The notes: a model not told the origin generated them from the letters alone. A stretch of 64,000 nt of DNA from Bog-473 sp963744935 (GCA_963744935.1 CAVUVM010000004.1:992001-1056000); one strand, 5' to 3'; positions 34,579 through 44,861 are shown, counted from the stretch's first letter. Translations and numbers: made by a program.

Positions 34579-35835
34579 AGCTCGGCGACGTCGTCAACCC
34601 CGACGCGGCCCACTGGGGCAAGCCGCTCGACGGCGTCCGCGTCCTCTCCCTCGAGCAGATGCAGGCGCTTCCCTTCGCCACCCAGCTGCTCGGCCGCCTC
34701 GGTGCCGACGTCGTCAAGGTCGAGGCACCGGGAACGGGCGACCTCGGGCGCAGCGCGATGCCCGCCATGACCGACCCCGAGGGTCGCCCGGTCGGCGCCA
34801 CCTTCATGCGCAACAACCTGTCGAAGCGCTCGGTCGTCATCGACCTGAAGACGCCGGCCGGGCGCGACCTCGTGCTCAGACTGGCGCCGCGCTTCGACGT
34901 CGTGGCCGAGAACTTCCGCTCCGGCGCGGCGGAGCGGCTGCGGCTGTCCTACGACGACGTGGTCGTGGCCCACCCGAGCGTGGTCTATCTCTCGATCTCG
35001 GGTTTCGGCCGCCCGGTGCAGCCCGGCGTCGATCCCTCGCCCTACGACGGCTGGCCCGCGCTCGCCTCCATCGTCGAAGCCATGAGCGGGGCCTACGAGT
35101 TCAAGCGGCCCGAGGGCCAGCCTCCCATCGGCTCACCGATGGGAGGCCTGGGCGACATCGCCACCGCGCTGTTCGCGGTGATCGGCACCCTCGCCGCGCT
35201 GCGCCAGCGCGACCGGACCGGGCAGCCCCAGCGCGTCGACGTCGCCATGCTCGACGCCATGGTGGCCATGCTCGACGTCGTGCCCAACTTCTGGTCCATG
35301 GGCATGCCCATGGGCACCCCCTGGCCGGGCATCCTGCACGGTTTCCGCGCCGCAGACGGCTGGTTCATGCTCCAGGTCCTCCGCCCACACCAGTGGCCGG
35401 ACCTGGCCCGGGCGATCGAGCGGCCCGACTGGGTCGACGACCCACGCTTCGCCACGCCGCAGGGCTGGCTCGACCACCTCGACTCGGACATCCGCCCGGC
35501 CATCGAGTCCTGGGCGACCACGATGACCCGTCGTGAGGCCTGCGACGCGCTCGAACGCGGCCGGCCTCGTCGCCGGGCCGGTGTCCACCGACACCGACGT
35601 GGTCGCCGATCCCCACCTGGCCGCTCGCAACATGCTCGTCGAGCACCCGCGCACCGACGGCGTCGACCAGCCCGTGCTCATCCCGGGTCTCCCGGTCAAG
35701 TTCGCCGACGTCGCCGAGGGCCCCGAGACGCGCGTACCGTGGCTGGGCGAGCACACCGACGAGGTCCTCGCTGCGGAACTCGGACTGGGACCCGACGAGC
35801 TGACCGAGCTGCGCCAGGGCCGCGTCATCGCCTGA
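34575..35835 (+). CDS. CaiB/BaiF-family CoA-transferase, frameshifted
   Basis: About 419 residues after removing one extra G near 35553 (CTCGAAC to CTCAAC restores ACDALNAAGLVAGPV). Type III CoA-transferase signatures: GVRVLSLEQMQALPFATQLLGRLGADVVKVEAP, FRSGAAERL, and VAMLDAMVAML. The C-terminal closing domain is intact in the other frame. It should activate or de-activate the pathway acid by CoA transfer. Last gene of the operon. Confidence 0.87.
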
Positions 35836-35880
35836 GCGCGCCGCCCTGCGCGCCGCTCCCTACTCCCTGGTCCCTACTCC

Positions 35881-36567
35881 CTAGTACCGGGGCAGGGCCA
35901 CGAAGGCGACCACGTAGGCGAACAACCCCGCGCCGACCAGCGTGCAGGCGTGGAACACCTCGTGGAAACCGAACACCCGAGGCCAGGGATCCGGTCGCTT
36001 GCGGGCGTAGACCAACGCGCCGGCCGTGTACACCGCGCCGGCGGCGAGTGCGAGGGCGAAGCCGACCCAGCCGAGGCCCCGCACGAGCTGCGGTGCCACC
36101 AGCAGCGGGCACCAGCCCACCACGACGTAGGGCACGGCGACGACCCACTGCGGCGCATCGAGCCAGACCTGGCGCAACGCGATGCCGGCCGCCGCGCCGC
36201 TCCAGGCGAACGCGAGGAGCAGTGCTTGGGCCCAGCCGTGCAGCGCCAAGACGGCCACCGCGGTACTCGTGCCCGCGATGCCGATGAAGATGGCGCTGTG
36301 GTCGGCCCGTCGCATGCGCCGCCAGGCCCGCGCCGACCAGCGCACGCGGTGGAACGCCGCGCTCGTCCCGAACATGACGAGCATCCCAGCGACGTAGAGC
36401 GACAGCGCGGCAGTGGCTGCGGCGTCGGGAGCCTCCGCGATGAGGAAGGGCCCGCCGATCAGCCACGCCGCGAAGGCGCCGACGTGGAGCCATCCGCGCA
36501 GCAGGGGGCGGTGGTCCAACGCCTTGGCGTGCTCGTCGGCGCTCTGGTCGTGGACGGAGACGCTCAC
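35881..36567 (-). CDS. Hemolysin III (PAQR/YqfA)-family membrane protein
   Basis: 228 residues with seven predicted TM helices. Diagnostic residues sit in GTSAAFHRVRWSARAWRRMRRADHSAIFIGIAGT and the C-terminal FHEVFHAC, the conserved His/Asp/His set of the hemolysin III/progestin-receptor family. GTG 36567 overlaps the serB stop as GTGA. True haemolytic activity is not implied. Separated from the converging CoA-transferase gene by 45 bp containing a TCCCTACTCCCT direct repeat. Confidence 0.88.
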   Translation of the reverse strand: MSVSVHDQSADEHAKALDHRPLLRGWLHVGAFAAWLIGGPFLIAEAPDAAATAALSLYVAGMLVMFGTSAAFHRVRWSARAWRRMRRADHSAIFIGIAGTSTAVAVLALHGWAQALLLAFAWSGAAAGIALRQVWLDAPQWVVAVPYVVVGWCPLLVAPQLVRGLGWVGFALALAAGAVYTAGALVYARKRPDPWPRVFGFHEVFHACTLVGAGLFAYVVAFVALPRY

Positions 36568-37808
36568 GGGCCGACCTCGGGCTCGAGCCGGTCGGCCAGC
36601 TCCACTTCGCTGCGCGAGATGCCGAGGAGGAAGAGGATGGCGTCGAGGTAGGGCACGCTGAGCGCGGTGTCGGCGGCCTGCTGCACGGCCGGTTTGGCGT
36701 TGAAGGCGATGCCGAGCCCGGCCGCGGCGAGCATGTCGATGTCGTTCGCACCGTCGCCCACGGCGATGGTCCGGGCCAGCGGCACCCCGGCGGCTCGCGC
36801 AAAGCGCCGCAGCGCGTCCGCTTTGCCGGCGCGGTCCAGGATGGGACCCTCCAACTCGCCGGTCACCAGCCCCTGGTCGAGGGCGAGGACGTTCGCGGCC
36901 AGGTGGTCGATGCCGAGGCTGCGCACCAACGGGGAGATCACCTGCACGAAGCCGCCGCTCACCACGGCCAGCTCGTAGCCGAGCCGCTTGAGCGTCCGTA
37001 CCAGCGTCCGCGCGCCAGGTGCGAGCACGATGCCGTCGCGCACTGCCTCGAGGTCGGCTCTCTTCAACCCCGCCAGCAGCCGCACCCGTTGGCGGAGGGC
37101 GTCGGCGAAGTCGAGTTCGCCGGCCATGGCGGCCGCGGTCACGGCCGCCACCTCCGGGCCGCAGCCGCACCGCTCGGCGAGCAGGTCCACGACCTCACCT
37201 TGGAGCAAGGTCGAGTCGGCGTCCAGCACGATGAGGTGCTTGGCCCGGCGGTGCAGCCCGGCCGGCTGCACCGCCAGGTCGATCTCCAAGCGCGCCGCCT
37301 CTTGCGCCAGCGCGCGCCGCAGCAGATCGAGGTCGGGCCCGGTCACCGAGAGCTCGTAGCTGTACACCGGGTACGACGCGAGCCGGACGATCCGTTCGAT
37401 GTTGCCGCCGCAACGCGCCACGCAGCCGGTCACCCCCTCGAGCGCGACCGCGTCGACGTCGGGCGCGAGCAGCGTCACCAGGTGGCGGTCGGCCGTTTCC
37501 TCCACTGTCGGCTCGACGAGGGGGTCGACGGCGACGTCCACACCGGCACCGGCCAACGCCTCGGTCAATGCGTCGGTCAACGCCCCGGTCAGCGCGGCAC
37601 GCACCTCATCGCTCTCGTTCGCGGCGTCCTGCCCCAATCGGACCTCGGCGCACAGGAGCAATCGGCCATGCACCCGGATCTGCTCGACGTCATCGACCGC
37701 CACGCCGCGGGCGCCCAACACGGCGAAGAGGCGCTGCGCGATACCGGGGGCGTCCTGGCCCCGCACCGTCACCAGGAACGATGACGGTGCGACGTTCGCC
37801 GCGCTCAC
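36564..37808 (-). CDS. serB: Phosphoserine phosphatase SerB with N-terminal ACT domains
   Basis: 414 residues, the size of mycobacterial SerB2. The N-terminal half holds two ACT-like domains (FLVTVRGQDAPGIAQRLFAVL; DRHLVTLLAPDVDAVALEGV). The HAD phosphatase follows, with the nucleophile in DADSTLLQGE and motif IAVGDGANDIDMLAAAGLGIAF. It makes L-serine from phosphoserine in the cytosol; ACT domains probably sense serine. GTG start overlapping the acyltransferase stop. Confidence 0.93.
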   Translation of the reverse strand: MSAANVAPSSFLVTVRGQDAPGIAQRLFAVLGARGVAVDDVEQIRVHGRLLLCAEVRLGQDAANESDEVRAALTGALTDALTEALAGAGVDVAVDPLVEPTVEETADRHLVTLLAPDVDAVALEGVTGCVARCGGNIERIVRLASYPVYSYELSVTGPDLDLLRRALAQEAARLEIDLAVQPAGLHRRAKHLIVLDADSTLLQGEVVDLLAERCGCGPEVAAVTAAAMAGELDFADALRQRVRLLAGLKRADLEAVRDGIVLAPGARTLVRTLKRLGYELAVVSGGFVQVISPLVRSLGIDHLAANVLALDQGLVTGELEGPILDRAGKADALRRFARAAGVPLARTIAVGDGANDIDMLAAAGLGIAFNAKPAVQQAADTALSVPYLDAILFLLGISRSEVELADRLEPEVGP

Positions 37809-38467
37809 GGCAGGGTGACGTCCTTCTCGGCGACCCACCCCGATCCCTCGACCCAACGCCGCACGACCCTGGCGGGCACCCCGGCGACGACGCAGCGATC
37901 CGGGATCTCGCCGCGCACGACCGCGCCGGCCGCCACGACGACGTGCTCGCCGATCTGCGCGCCCGGGAGGATCACCGCGTTGGCGCCGAGCCAGCTGCCC
38001 GAGCCGATGCGGACCGGTGCCTCGGTCGGCCACTGGCGCCCGATCGGCTTGACCGGATCGAGGTAGGTGTGGTTCTGGTCCGTGATGTAGACGTAAGGCC
38101 CCGTCTGGATGTCGTCGCCGATGACGATCTCCCAGTGCCCCACGATGTGCGAGCCGCGCCCGATGAGACAACGGCTGCCGATGGAGACAACGGGATCGGT
38201 GGGCATCTCCTGGCCCGGCGCCATGCCGGCCGAGATCGAGGTGTAGGGGCCGACGATCGTCTCGGACCCGATGTGCACGAGGTGCTCGTTGTAGACCGCG
38301 CCTTGGGGGAACAGGAAGCACGCGCCCGGCCCGAGGCGCCCGAAACGCTGCCCCCGCGGATCGCCCGGCCCGATGGCCCCGAGCTCGGCGGCCCCCTCCC
38401 ACGCTGCGTGGACGAGCCGGGACAGAGGGCGGCGCAGCACCGATGGGAGGGACCTGGCCCAGCTCAC
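37805..38467 (-). CDS. Hexapeptide-repeat acyltransferase (LbH fold)
   Basis: 220 residues. A left-handed beta-helix is evident from isoleucine-rich hexapeptide turns (IGSETIVGPYTSI, IGSRCLIGRGSHIVG, IGSGSWLGANAVILPGAQIGEHVVVAAGAVV), ending in GVPARVVRRW, as in maltose/galactoside-type O-acetyltransferases. GTG 38467 chosen; the open frame to 38596 is unsupported. Acceptor unknown, possibly a surface sugar. Confidence 0.88.
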   Translation of the reverse strand: MSWARSLPSVLRRPLSRLVHAAWEGAAELGAIGPGDPRGQRFGRLGPGACFLFPQGAVYNEHLVHIGSETIVGPYTSISAGMAPGQEMPTDPVVSIGSRCLIGRGSHIVGHWEIVIGDDIQTGPYVYITDQNHTYLDPVKPIGRQWPTEAPVRIGSGSWLGANAVILPGAQIGEHVVVAAGAVVRGEIPDRCVVAGVPARVVRRWVEGSGWVAEKDVTLP

Positions 38468-38550
38468 GCCGGAATGGTAGGTGGTCCGGGGGCGGGCCCG
38501 TGACGGGCGTGACCCCAGGTCACCGGCGACCCGCTGGGTAAACTCACAGT

Positions 38551-40282
38551 GTGGAGGCGCTCCCCCCAAACGGCGGAGCCGATTCGACGTCGCCATCGGC
38601 CCCCGAGCCCGGCCAACCCGGCTCCGGGCGGGCGATTGACCGCCGCCAGTTCCTCCAGCTCTCTGCGCTGGGTGCCGCGGGCGCGGTCGGCGGCCGGCTC
38701 GTGAGTCGCAAGCGCAACTCGAAGAAACCGCACGCGCATGCCCGCCACCACCAGGAGCCCAGCGTCCCGGCGATGGAGGCGACCACGCTCTCCAGCGGCG
38801 TCGTCGTGCCGACCGCGCCGTGGCTGATCGCGGAGAACGCGAGGACGGGCACCCTCAACTGGATCTGCAACCACGTGCAGCCGGACCACGCGCTCGAGGG
38901 CTTCGCCAGCCAGGCCAGCGCAGCGCACGGGGACGACGTCGCGCTCTTCGTCAACACAGAGGCAACGGCCGTGCAGACCCAGGTGTATCGCATGGGCTAC
39001 TACCAGGGTCTCGGCGCCCGGCTCATTCTCCAGACCGACTTCGTGTCGACCACGCCGCAACCGGCACCGACACTGTCCGCGGCGGGGACGGTCAGTTGCC
39101 CATGGACGCCGACCATGACGCTGAACGTGACCAAGGACTGGCCGCCCGGGTGCTATCTGCTGAAGCTGGTGGGCAGCGGCGGTGAGCAGCAGTTCGTCCC
39201 GCTCACCGTGCGCGACGACACCTCGCTGGCGTCCTATGTGATCCAGAACAGCGTGACGACCTGGCAGGCCTACAACCTCTGGGGCGACTACAGCCTCTAC
39301 TACGGCCGCACCAGCGCCGGTGGCTCGGACTTCGCCAACCGCGCCCGCATCGTGTCCTTCGACCGCCCCTATCCGCAGACCTGGGCCTCGGGCGCGGCCG
39401 ACTTCGTGGGCAACGAGCTCCCGCTGCTCATGCACCTCGAGAGCCTGGGCCTCGACCTCACGTACTGGACCGACGTCGATCTGCACGCGCAGCCTGACCT
39501 CTTGATGAACCACAAGTGCCTCTTCAGCCTGGGCCACGACGAGTACTGGTCCCAGCCCATGCGCCAGGGTGCCGCGACAGGCGAGCGCGGCCGGCGTCAA
39601 TCTGGCCTTCCTCGGCGCCAACGCCTGCTACCGCCAGATCCGCATGGAGCCGAGCACGAACGGGCCCAATCGGCTGCAGGTCTGCTACAAGGATGCGGCC
39701 GAGGACCCGATCTCGAGCGAGCAACCGGAGCTGACCACCGTCAACTGGAACCAGGCGCCGGTTGACCAACCCGAGTCGACGCTCATCGGCGCCATGTACC
39801 AGTCCGTCGGGGCGAAGGCCTCCATGGTCGTGACCGACGCCTCCTCGTGGTTCTACGACGGGTGCAACCTGAGCGACGGCGACGCGTTCCCAACCGTCAT
39901 CCTCGGCGAGTACGACCGCTTCGTGCCGTCAATGCCGGGACCGAGCAACCTCGACGTCCTCGCGCATTCTCCCGTCCCCGGCCAGTCCAACTGGTCCGAC
40001 GTGACCTACTACACCGCGCCCGGCAACGGCGGGGGCGTGCTCGCCAGTGGCTCGGCGAGCTTCGTGTCCATGCTCTCGACCACCGGTGTCATCCCATCCA
40101 TCGTGATCCCCGGCCCCTTCCCGGGCATCACCGACGTGGTGCGGCGGGCCATGGAGAACGTCTACAGCCGCTTCGGTCTCGGTCCCGCCTCCTCCTATGG
40201 CAGCTCGGGCGGCAACTGGACCGAGATCTACACCGGCGCCGCCGCGACGGCGGGCAGTGCCGCGGGCACCCCGTCGGCCTGA
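38551..40282 (+). CDS. Exported N,N-dimethylformamidase beta-subunit-like protein (frameshifted)
   Basis: About 576 residues after dropping one extra G near 39580 (GCGACAGGCGAGC). A Tat signal (DRRQFLQLSALGAAGAVGG) precedes a domain with YVIQNSVTTWQAYNLWGDYSLY and LFSLGHDEYWSQPM, the C-terminal domain shared with the large subunit of dimethylformamidase. Stand-alone exported members are common in actinobacteria with unknown substrate. Start GTG 38551, divergent from the acyltransferase. Confidence 0.83.
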
Positions 40283-40395
40283 ACGGCACCGACATCGCCC
40301 GACCTCCCGCCGGAAGGGCACACCACGCCGGACCTGCGGCCCAACGTGGATGACACCACTTTTGGATGCGGCGCACCTACGATCGACCCGCAGAC

Positions 40396-41472
40396 ATGGG
40401 CACATCCGACGACTCTCGCTCCCGGGCGCGCCGCCCGATCGCGTGGGGAGCCTTGGCCACCGCCGGACTCGCCGGTTTGGTGCTGAGCGCCTGCTCCTCC
40501 TCCCCCGCGCACCACGACGCGGCGGCCAAGGACCCTACGACGACGACGACGACGACCACGCCGAAGCCGACGTGCCCGCTGACCGGGCTGGCGGCGCCCG
40601 GCGGCGTGGTACCGCAGCGTCCGGCCATGGCGGTCAAGATCGACAACTACCCCGCCGGCCGGCCCCAGGCGGGTCTCGACAAGGCCGACATCGTCTTCGA
40701 GGAGCCCGTCGAAGGCGGCATCACCCGCTACGCCGCGGTCTTCCAGTGCCAGAACGACGGGCTGATCGGGCCGGCCCGATCAGCCCGCAACATCGACATC
40801 GGGATCCTCGGCCAGCTCGGGAACCCGCTGCTGGCCCACGTCGGCGGCATCAACCCGGTCCTCGCCAACATCGACGCCTCGCCCATCGTCAACGTCGACC
40901 TGGGCGACTCCAACTCGCTGATGATCCATCCGCCGGGCAAGGTCCCGCCGGATGCGGACTACACCTCGACTGCCATCGTCTACGGGACCCACCCGACGAT
41001 GACCACCCCGCCGCAGCCCCTGTTCTCCTACTCGACGGCCCTGCCCGGCGGCGGTTCCCCGGTCTCGACGGTCAACATCGACTTTTCGGGCACCTCCAAC
41101 GTGACGTGGAAGTGGAACGGGACGACCAACACGTTCCAGCGCTACTACAACGCGACCACGCCCGACATCCTGGCCGACGGCGCGCAGAACCAGACGCCCA
41201 ACGTCGTCGTGCAGTACGTGCAGATCAGCTACGGCCCCTGGCTCGAGAACGACGAGGGCGGGCTCGAGGTGCAGGCCGACCTGTACCCCAACGCCAGCGG
41301 CACCGCCGAGATCTTCCGCAACGGCATGGCCTTCCCCGCCACGTGGCACCGCAGCGCGCTCGGTGACCCCACACAGTTCGTGAACGCGTTCGGTGTGCCG
41401 ATCGCGCTCGAGCCCGGCACGACGTGGGTGGAGCTGGTGCCCAACACCATCTTGGCGAAGACCACGCCCTAG
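40396..41472 (+). CDS. DUF3048 lipoprotein (YerB-like)
   Basis: 358 residues. Lipobox LSAC at about residues 29-32, then a Thr-rich linker and the DUF3048 domain: RPAMAVKIDNYPAGRPQAGLDKADIVFEEPVEGGITRY and GPARSARNIDI. C-terminal partner domain with GTTWVELVPN. Membrane-anchored on the outer face; YerB of Bacillus is the reference, function unclear. ATG 40396 chosen because the preceding ATG (40366) would place ten extra polar residues before the signal. Confidence 0.9.
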   Translation: MGTSDDSRSRARRPIAWGALATAGLAGLVLSACSSSPAHHDAAAKDPTTTTTTTTPKPTCPLTGLAAPGGVVPQRPAMAVKIDNYPAGRPQAGLDKADIVFEEPVEGGITRYAAVFQCQNDGLIGPARSARNIDIGILGQLGNPLLAHVGGINPVLANIDASPIVNVDLGDSNSLMIHPPGKVPPDADYTSTAIVYGTHPTMTTPPQPLFSYSTALPGGGSPVSTVNIDFSGTSNVTWKWNGTTNTFQRYYNATTPDILADGAQNQTPNVVVQYVQISYGPWLENDEGGLEVQADLYPNASGTAEIFRNGMAFPATWHRSALGDPTQFVNAFGVPIALEPGTTWVELVPNTILAKTTP

Positions 41473-41533
41473 CGACGCCATCGCGGCGCCCTTACGGCGC
41501 CCTCGGCGACATCGGCGACATCGCCACGGGGTC

Positions 41534-42448
41534 TCAGCCGGGCTTGCGCGCGACGACCGCCAACAACAGGCAGTCCTCGGCGGCGGCGAAGACGCCCGGG
41601 TGCGCGCTCGCCTCCACCTCGTCGAACACCCCTTGCGCCGCGCCGCGCCGCATCAGGTTCAAGCCCTTGCACTCGCTGACGACGAAGCCGACGCGCTCGA
41701 GGAGGGCCACCAGCTGGCCCGCGCTGTACTCGATCTTGTGGTCGTGGTTCATCGGCTCGTCCGAGCGCAGCCGCCACAGTGGCCCGTTGGGCGTGTCGAG
41801 GCAGATCCACCCGCCGGGTGCCAACACGCGGAACGCCTCGCGTGCCACCTGCTCGCCCTGGGCCTCGGTGACGTGCTCAATGGACTGGCCGCTGTAGACG
41901 AGGTCGAAGGAGCCGTCCCCGTAGCGCCCGAGGTCGACCATGGAGTGGAAGGCGAACTCCACCGGACCGAGCTCGGAAAGCACAGGCTCGCCGGACGAGC
42001 CGCCCTGGTAGATCTCGTCTCGCTCCTCGACCGGGAGGTCGACCACCACGAGGCGCTCGAAGGGATAGGGATAGCCGAGGTGGACGAGCGCGCCGTCGGG
42101 CAGGCCCTGGTGGGTGCCGCCGAGGTCGAGGATGCGGGCGGCGCGGGGCAGACCGGAGACGAAGTCACTGCGGCTCACGTGCATGGAGAGCAGCACGTTG
42201 CCGATGGGGACGCGGCAGCGGAACTCCTCGGAGTGGGCCAGGGCCTCGGCGACGCCATGGCGCGAGAGCTCGCCCGACGCCAGTTTCTGGGTGTAGTCGG
42301 CGCCACCTACCGCGTCGGGCTCACGGTCGAGGATGACGTTGAACGCCATGCGTACCGACTGCTTGGGCGGCAGGAAGCGGAACGGCACCGTCGGGACCGC
42401 TCGGTCAAAGACGCGATAGATCCGTCGCTTCCACTCGTTGGCCGGCAC
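41534..42448 (-). CDS. SAM-dependent methyltransferase with DUF4214-like N-terminus
   Basis: 304 residues. The N-terminal segment MAFNVILDREPDAVGGADYTQKLASGELS resembles DUF4214, followed by a class I methyltransferase: ILDLGGTHQGLPDG (SAM loop, degenerate GxGxG), FDLVYSGQSIEHV and LAPGGWICLDTPNG. Such fusions often belong to glycan or O-antigen modification. GTG 42448 is the likely start. Located 140 bp downstream of recA on the same strand. Confidence 0.85.
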   Translation of the reverse strand: MPANEWKRRIYRVFDRAVPTVPFRFLPPKQSVRMAFNVILDREPDAVGGADYTQKLASGELSRHGVAEALAHSEEFRCRVPIGNVLLSMHVSRSDFVSGLPRAARILDLGGTHQGLPDGALVHLGYPYPFERLVVVDLPVEERDEIYQGGSSGEPVLSELGPVEFAFHSMVDLGRYGDGSFDLVYSGQSIEHVTEAQGEQVAREAFRVLAPGGWICLDTPNGPLWRLRSDEPMNHDHKIEYSAGQLVALLERVGFVVSECKGLNLMRRGAAQGVFDEVEASAHPGVFAAAEDCLLLAVVARKPG

Positions 42449-42587
42449 AGTCCCATTGTGGCTGCTGGGCTCCGCTGCGCACGATCCCTGACGCGAAGCG
42501 CTCCGGACCATCACCCGAGGGAGAGACGGGAGACGGCCCGGAGGCTTCGGCCCTGTGAGAGGCGGGGTACTGCTCTGAGGGTCTTGC

Positions 42588-43652
42588 TTAGGAGTCGAGC
42601 GTGATGGGGAGGTCGTCAGAGTCCAAGGCGTCCTCGGCGGCGGGCAACACCCCGCTGTCCTCACTCGGGGCGAGGCACTCGCGTACCCGGTCGTTGATCT
42701 CGGCCATCAGCTGCGGGTTCTCCGAGAGGAACGTCTTGACGTTCTCGCGGCCCTGGCCGAGCTGTTCGCCCTCGTAGGTGAACCAGGCGCCCGACTTCTT
42801 GATGAACCCGAGCTCGACCGCCACGTCGAGGAGGGACCCTTCGCGGCTGATCCCCCTGCCGTACATGATGTCGAACTCGGCTTGCTTGAACGGCGCCGAG
42901 CACTTGTTCTTGACGACCTTGACTCTCGTCCGGTTGCCGACCACGTCGGCCCCGTCCTTGATCGCCTCGATACGGCGGATGTCGAGCCGGATCGACGAGT
43001 AGAACTTCAGCGCGCGCCCGCCGGGGGTGACCTCTGGGCTCCCGTACATAACCCCTATTTTTTCCCGCAACTGGTTGATGAAGATGGCGATGGTGCTCGA
43101 CTTCGACAGCGTGCCCGTCAACTTGCGCAGCGCCTGGGACATCAGGCGCGCCTGCAGGCCGACATGGGTGTCACCCATCTCGCCTTCGATCTCGGCCCGC
43201 GGCGTGAGCGCGGCGACCGAGTCGACGACCAGGACGTCGAGCGCCCCGGAGCGGATGAGCATGTCGGCGATCTCGAGTGCCTGCTCACCGGTGTCGGGCT
43301 GCGAGATGAGCAGGTCGTCGACGTTGACACCGATGGCCCGCGCGTAGACCGGGTCCATGGCGTGCTCGGCGTCGATGTAGGCGCAGATCCCGCCGTTGCG
43401 TTGTGCCTCGGCCACGGCGTGCATGGCCAGGGTCGACTTTCCGGAGGACTCCGGGCCGTAGATCTCGACGATGCGGCCGCGGGGCAGGCCGCCGATGCCG
43501 AGCGCGAGGTCCAAAGAGAGCGCGCCGGTGGGGATCGACTCGATGTTCATCCCGACGTTGTCGCCCATGCGCATGACCGAGCCCTTGCCGAACTGCTTCT
43601 CGATCTGCCCGAGCGCGGCGTCCAGCGCCTTGTCCCGATCCGTTTCGGCCAT
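42588..43652 (-). CDS. recA: Recombinase RecA
   Basis: 354 residues, complete. Walker A GPESSGKST, Walker B-like LVVDSVAAL, DNA-binding loops L1 (EGEMGDTHVGLQARLMSQALRK region) and L2 (INQLREKIGVMYGSPEVTPGG), and the acidic C-terminus. No intein. It drives homologous recombination and LexA autocleavage. ATG has GGAGAGAGGG upstream. Unlike the usual actinobacterial order, recX does not follow and cinA is 8.7 kb away. Confidence 0.98.
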   Translation of the reverse strand: MAETDRDKALDAALGQIEKQFGKGSVMRMGDNVGMNIESIPTGALSLDLALGIGGLPRGRIVEIYGPESSGKSTLAMHAVAEAQRNGGICAYIDAEHAMDPVYARAIGVNVDDLLISQPDTGEQALEIADMLIRSGALDVLVVDSVAALTPRAEIEGEMGDTHVGLQARLMSQALRKLTGTLSKSSTIAIFINQLREKIGVMYGSPEVTPGGRALKFYSSIRLDIRRIEAIKDGADVVGNRTRVKVVKNKCSAPFKQAEFDIMYGRGISREGSLLDVAVELGFIKKSGAWFTYEGEQLGQGRENVKTFLSENPQLMAEINDRVRECLAPSEDSGVLPAAEDALDSDDLPITLDS

Positions 43653-43955
43653 CCCTCTCTCCTCTGCTCCCTCTTCGCTTCTCTGTCGTCGTGGTGTTCG
43701 CTGCTCTTCGCTGCTCGTTGTCCTGCTCTCGGCCGCTCGCTCGATCGGCGTCTCGTCGTGACCCTACGGAGAGGGTGTGACGGGTCCCGCTCGGGCGGCT
43801 GCCTGTTCGGCCACCTTAACGAACATGTGTTCGTACAGCGCGGACCCTCGGCGCGAGGGTCCGCGACAGAACGGTCGCTTCGGCCGCCGACCGAGCGGCT
43901 AAACCCGGTCGTGGGAAGCTGACTGCTCGCCGCGTGCGAACGGTGGAGAAAGGAC
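43653..43955. other. recA upstream region
   Basis: Contains the SOS box at 43821-43834 and a T/C-rich leader (about 43655-43740) but no gene. Divergent promoter space for recA and the secreted protein at 43956. Confidence 0.6.
43821..43834. promoter_or_regulatory. LexA-binding SOS box (CGAACATGTGTTCG)
   Basis: Perfect CGAAC-N4-GTTCG palindrome matching the actinobacterial/Bacillus-type LexA operator. It lies about 170 bp upstream of recA, so recA should be DNA-damage induced. The divergent secreted-protein gene begins 121 bp away on the other side. Confidence 0.85.
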
Positions 43956-44708
43956 ATGGTGCTCCGCAGGAGAAAGCTGATGGCCGTCGTGTTGGCCGGG
44001 ACCCTGGTCGTCGGGACCCTGGCCGCCGCCATCGCGGTGCTGGCCGGCACTGCCCAGGCCGCGACGGCGTCGGGTTCGAGCTCCCCGGACGCCGCCACGC
44101 TCTACAAAGACGCCATCACCACCACCCATTCGTGGTCGGTCCACTACGCCTCGGAGTCGACCCAGTCCGCGCACACGATCTCCGAGAGCGGCGACGCCGG
44201 GCCGGCCTCGGGGAGCCAGACGGTGATCATGGGCAAGGGGTCGATCTCCATCATCGTCATCGGCGGCATCACCTATGTGAAGGGCAACGTCGGTGGCCTC
44301 GAAACGCTCGTCGGGTTGGGCGCGTCGCAGGCCAGCCAGACGGCGAACCAGTGGATCGAGTTCTCCACCACCAACGCGGTGTTCGCGCAGGTCGTTGCGG
44401 GCGTCCGCTCGAGCGACATCGCGCAGGAGCTGGCGTTGAAGGGTCCGCTCTCCCTCGAGCGTCCGCGCACCATCGACGGGACGGCGGTCGACGCGATCGA
44501 GGGTACACAGAAGTTCGGGCACACGACGAACCATGTCGTCCTCTATGTCCGCGCGCACGGTTCGCACGTGCCGGTGGAGGAGGACTCGGTCAACGCCAAG
44601 GGTCAGCACACTGCGGCTGAGCACATCGCCTATTCCAAGTGGGGTGAGATCGTGCGGCCGCGCGCACCGCAGGCGGCCGCCTCGCTCGGACCGGTCAGTT
44701 CGGTGTGA
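43956..44708 (+). CDS. Secreted protein of unknown function (paralogue 1)
   Basis: 250 residues. Signal peptide (KLMAVVLAGTLVVGTLAAAIAVLAGTAQA), then a soluble beta-rich domain with SGSQTVIMGKGSISIIVIGGITYVKG, NQWIEFST and DIAQELALKGPL. The pattern of an exported domain with paired strands resembles LppX/LprG-type lipoproteins but lacks a lipobox Cys. Shares layout with the next gene (VGSTGYV/IGGITYV, NEWLSFPT/NQWIEFST), so the two are tandem paralogues. Confidence 0.75.
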   Translation: MVLRRRKLMAVVLAGTLVVGTLAAAIAVLAGTAQAATASGSSSPDAATLYKDAITTTHSWSVHYASESTQSAHTISESGDAGPASGSQTVIMGKGSISIIVIGGITYVKGNVGGLETLVGLGASQASQTANQWIEFSTTNAVFAQVVAGVRSSDIAQELALKGPLSLERPRTIDGTAVDAIEGTQKFGHTTNHVVLYVRAHGSHVPVEEDSVNAKGQHTAAEHIAYSKWGEIVRPRAPQAAASLGPVSSV

Positions 44709-44861
44709 CCCACGCGAGCTCTGGTTCCGCTCAGCTGTGACTCAGTTCCAGCGACCCGAACCATGCGACGGCGCCGGCCGTGGGACAATGGGCCCGTTCC
44801 CCACCGGGCTCGAGCGAGCGCAGACGCGCCACCCCGCCGGCCCAACAGGAGAGTGAAGGTC

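Noticed and set aside
32220..36287. A single open frame of more than 1300 codons on the plus strand
   Set aside because: It merely strings together shadow sequence and the first halves of the frameshifted amidohydrolase and CoA-transferase genes; the real genes are told apart by family motifs and overlaps.
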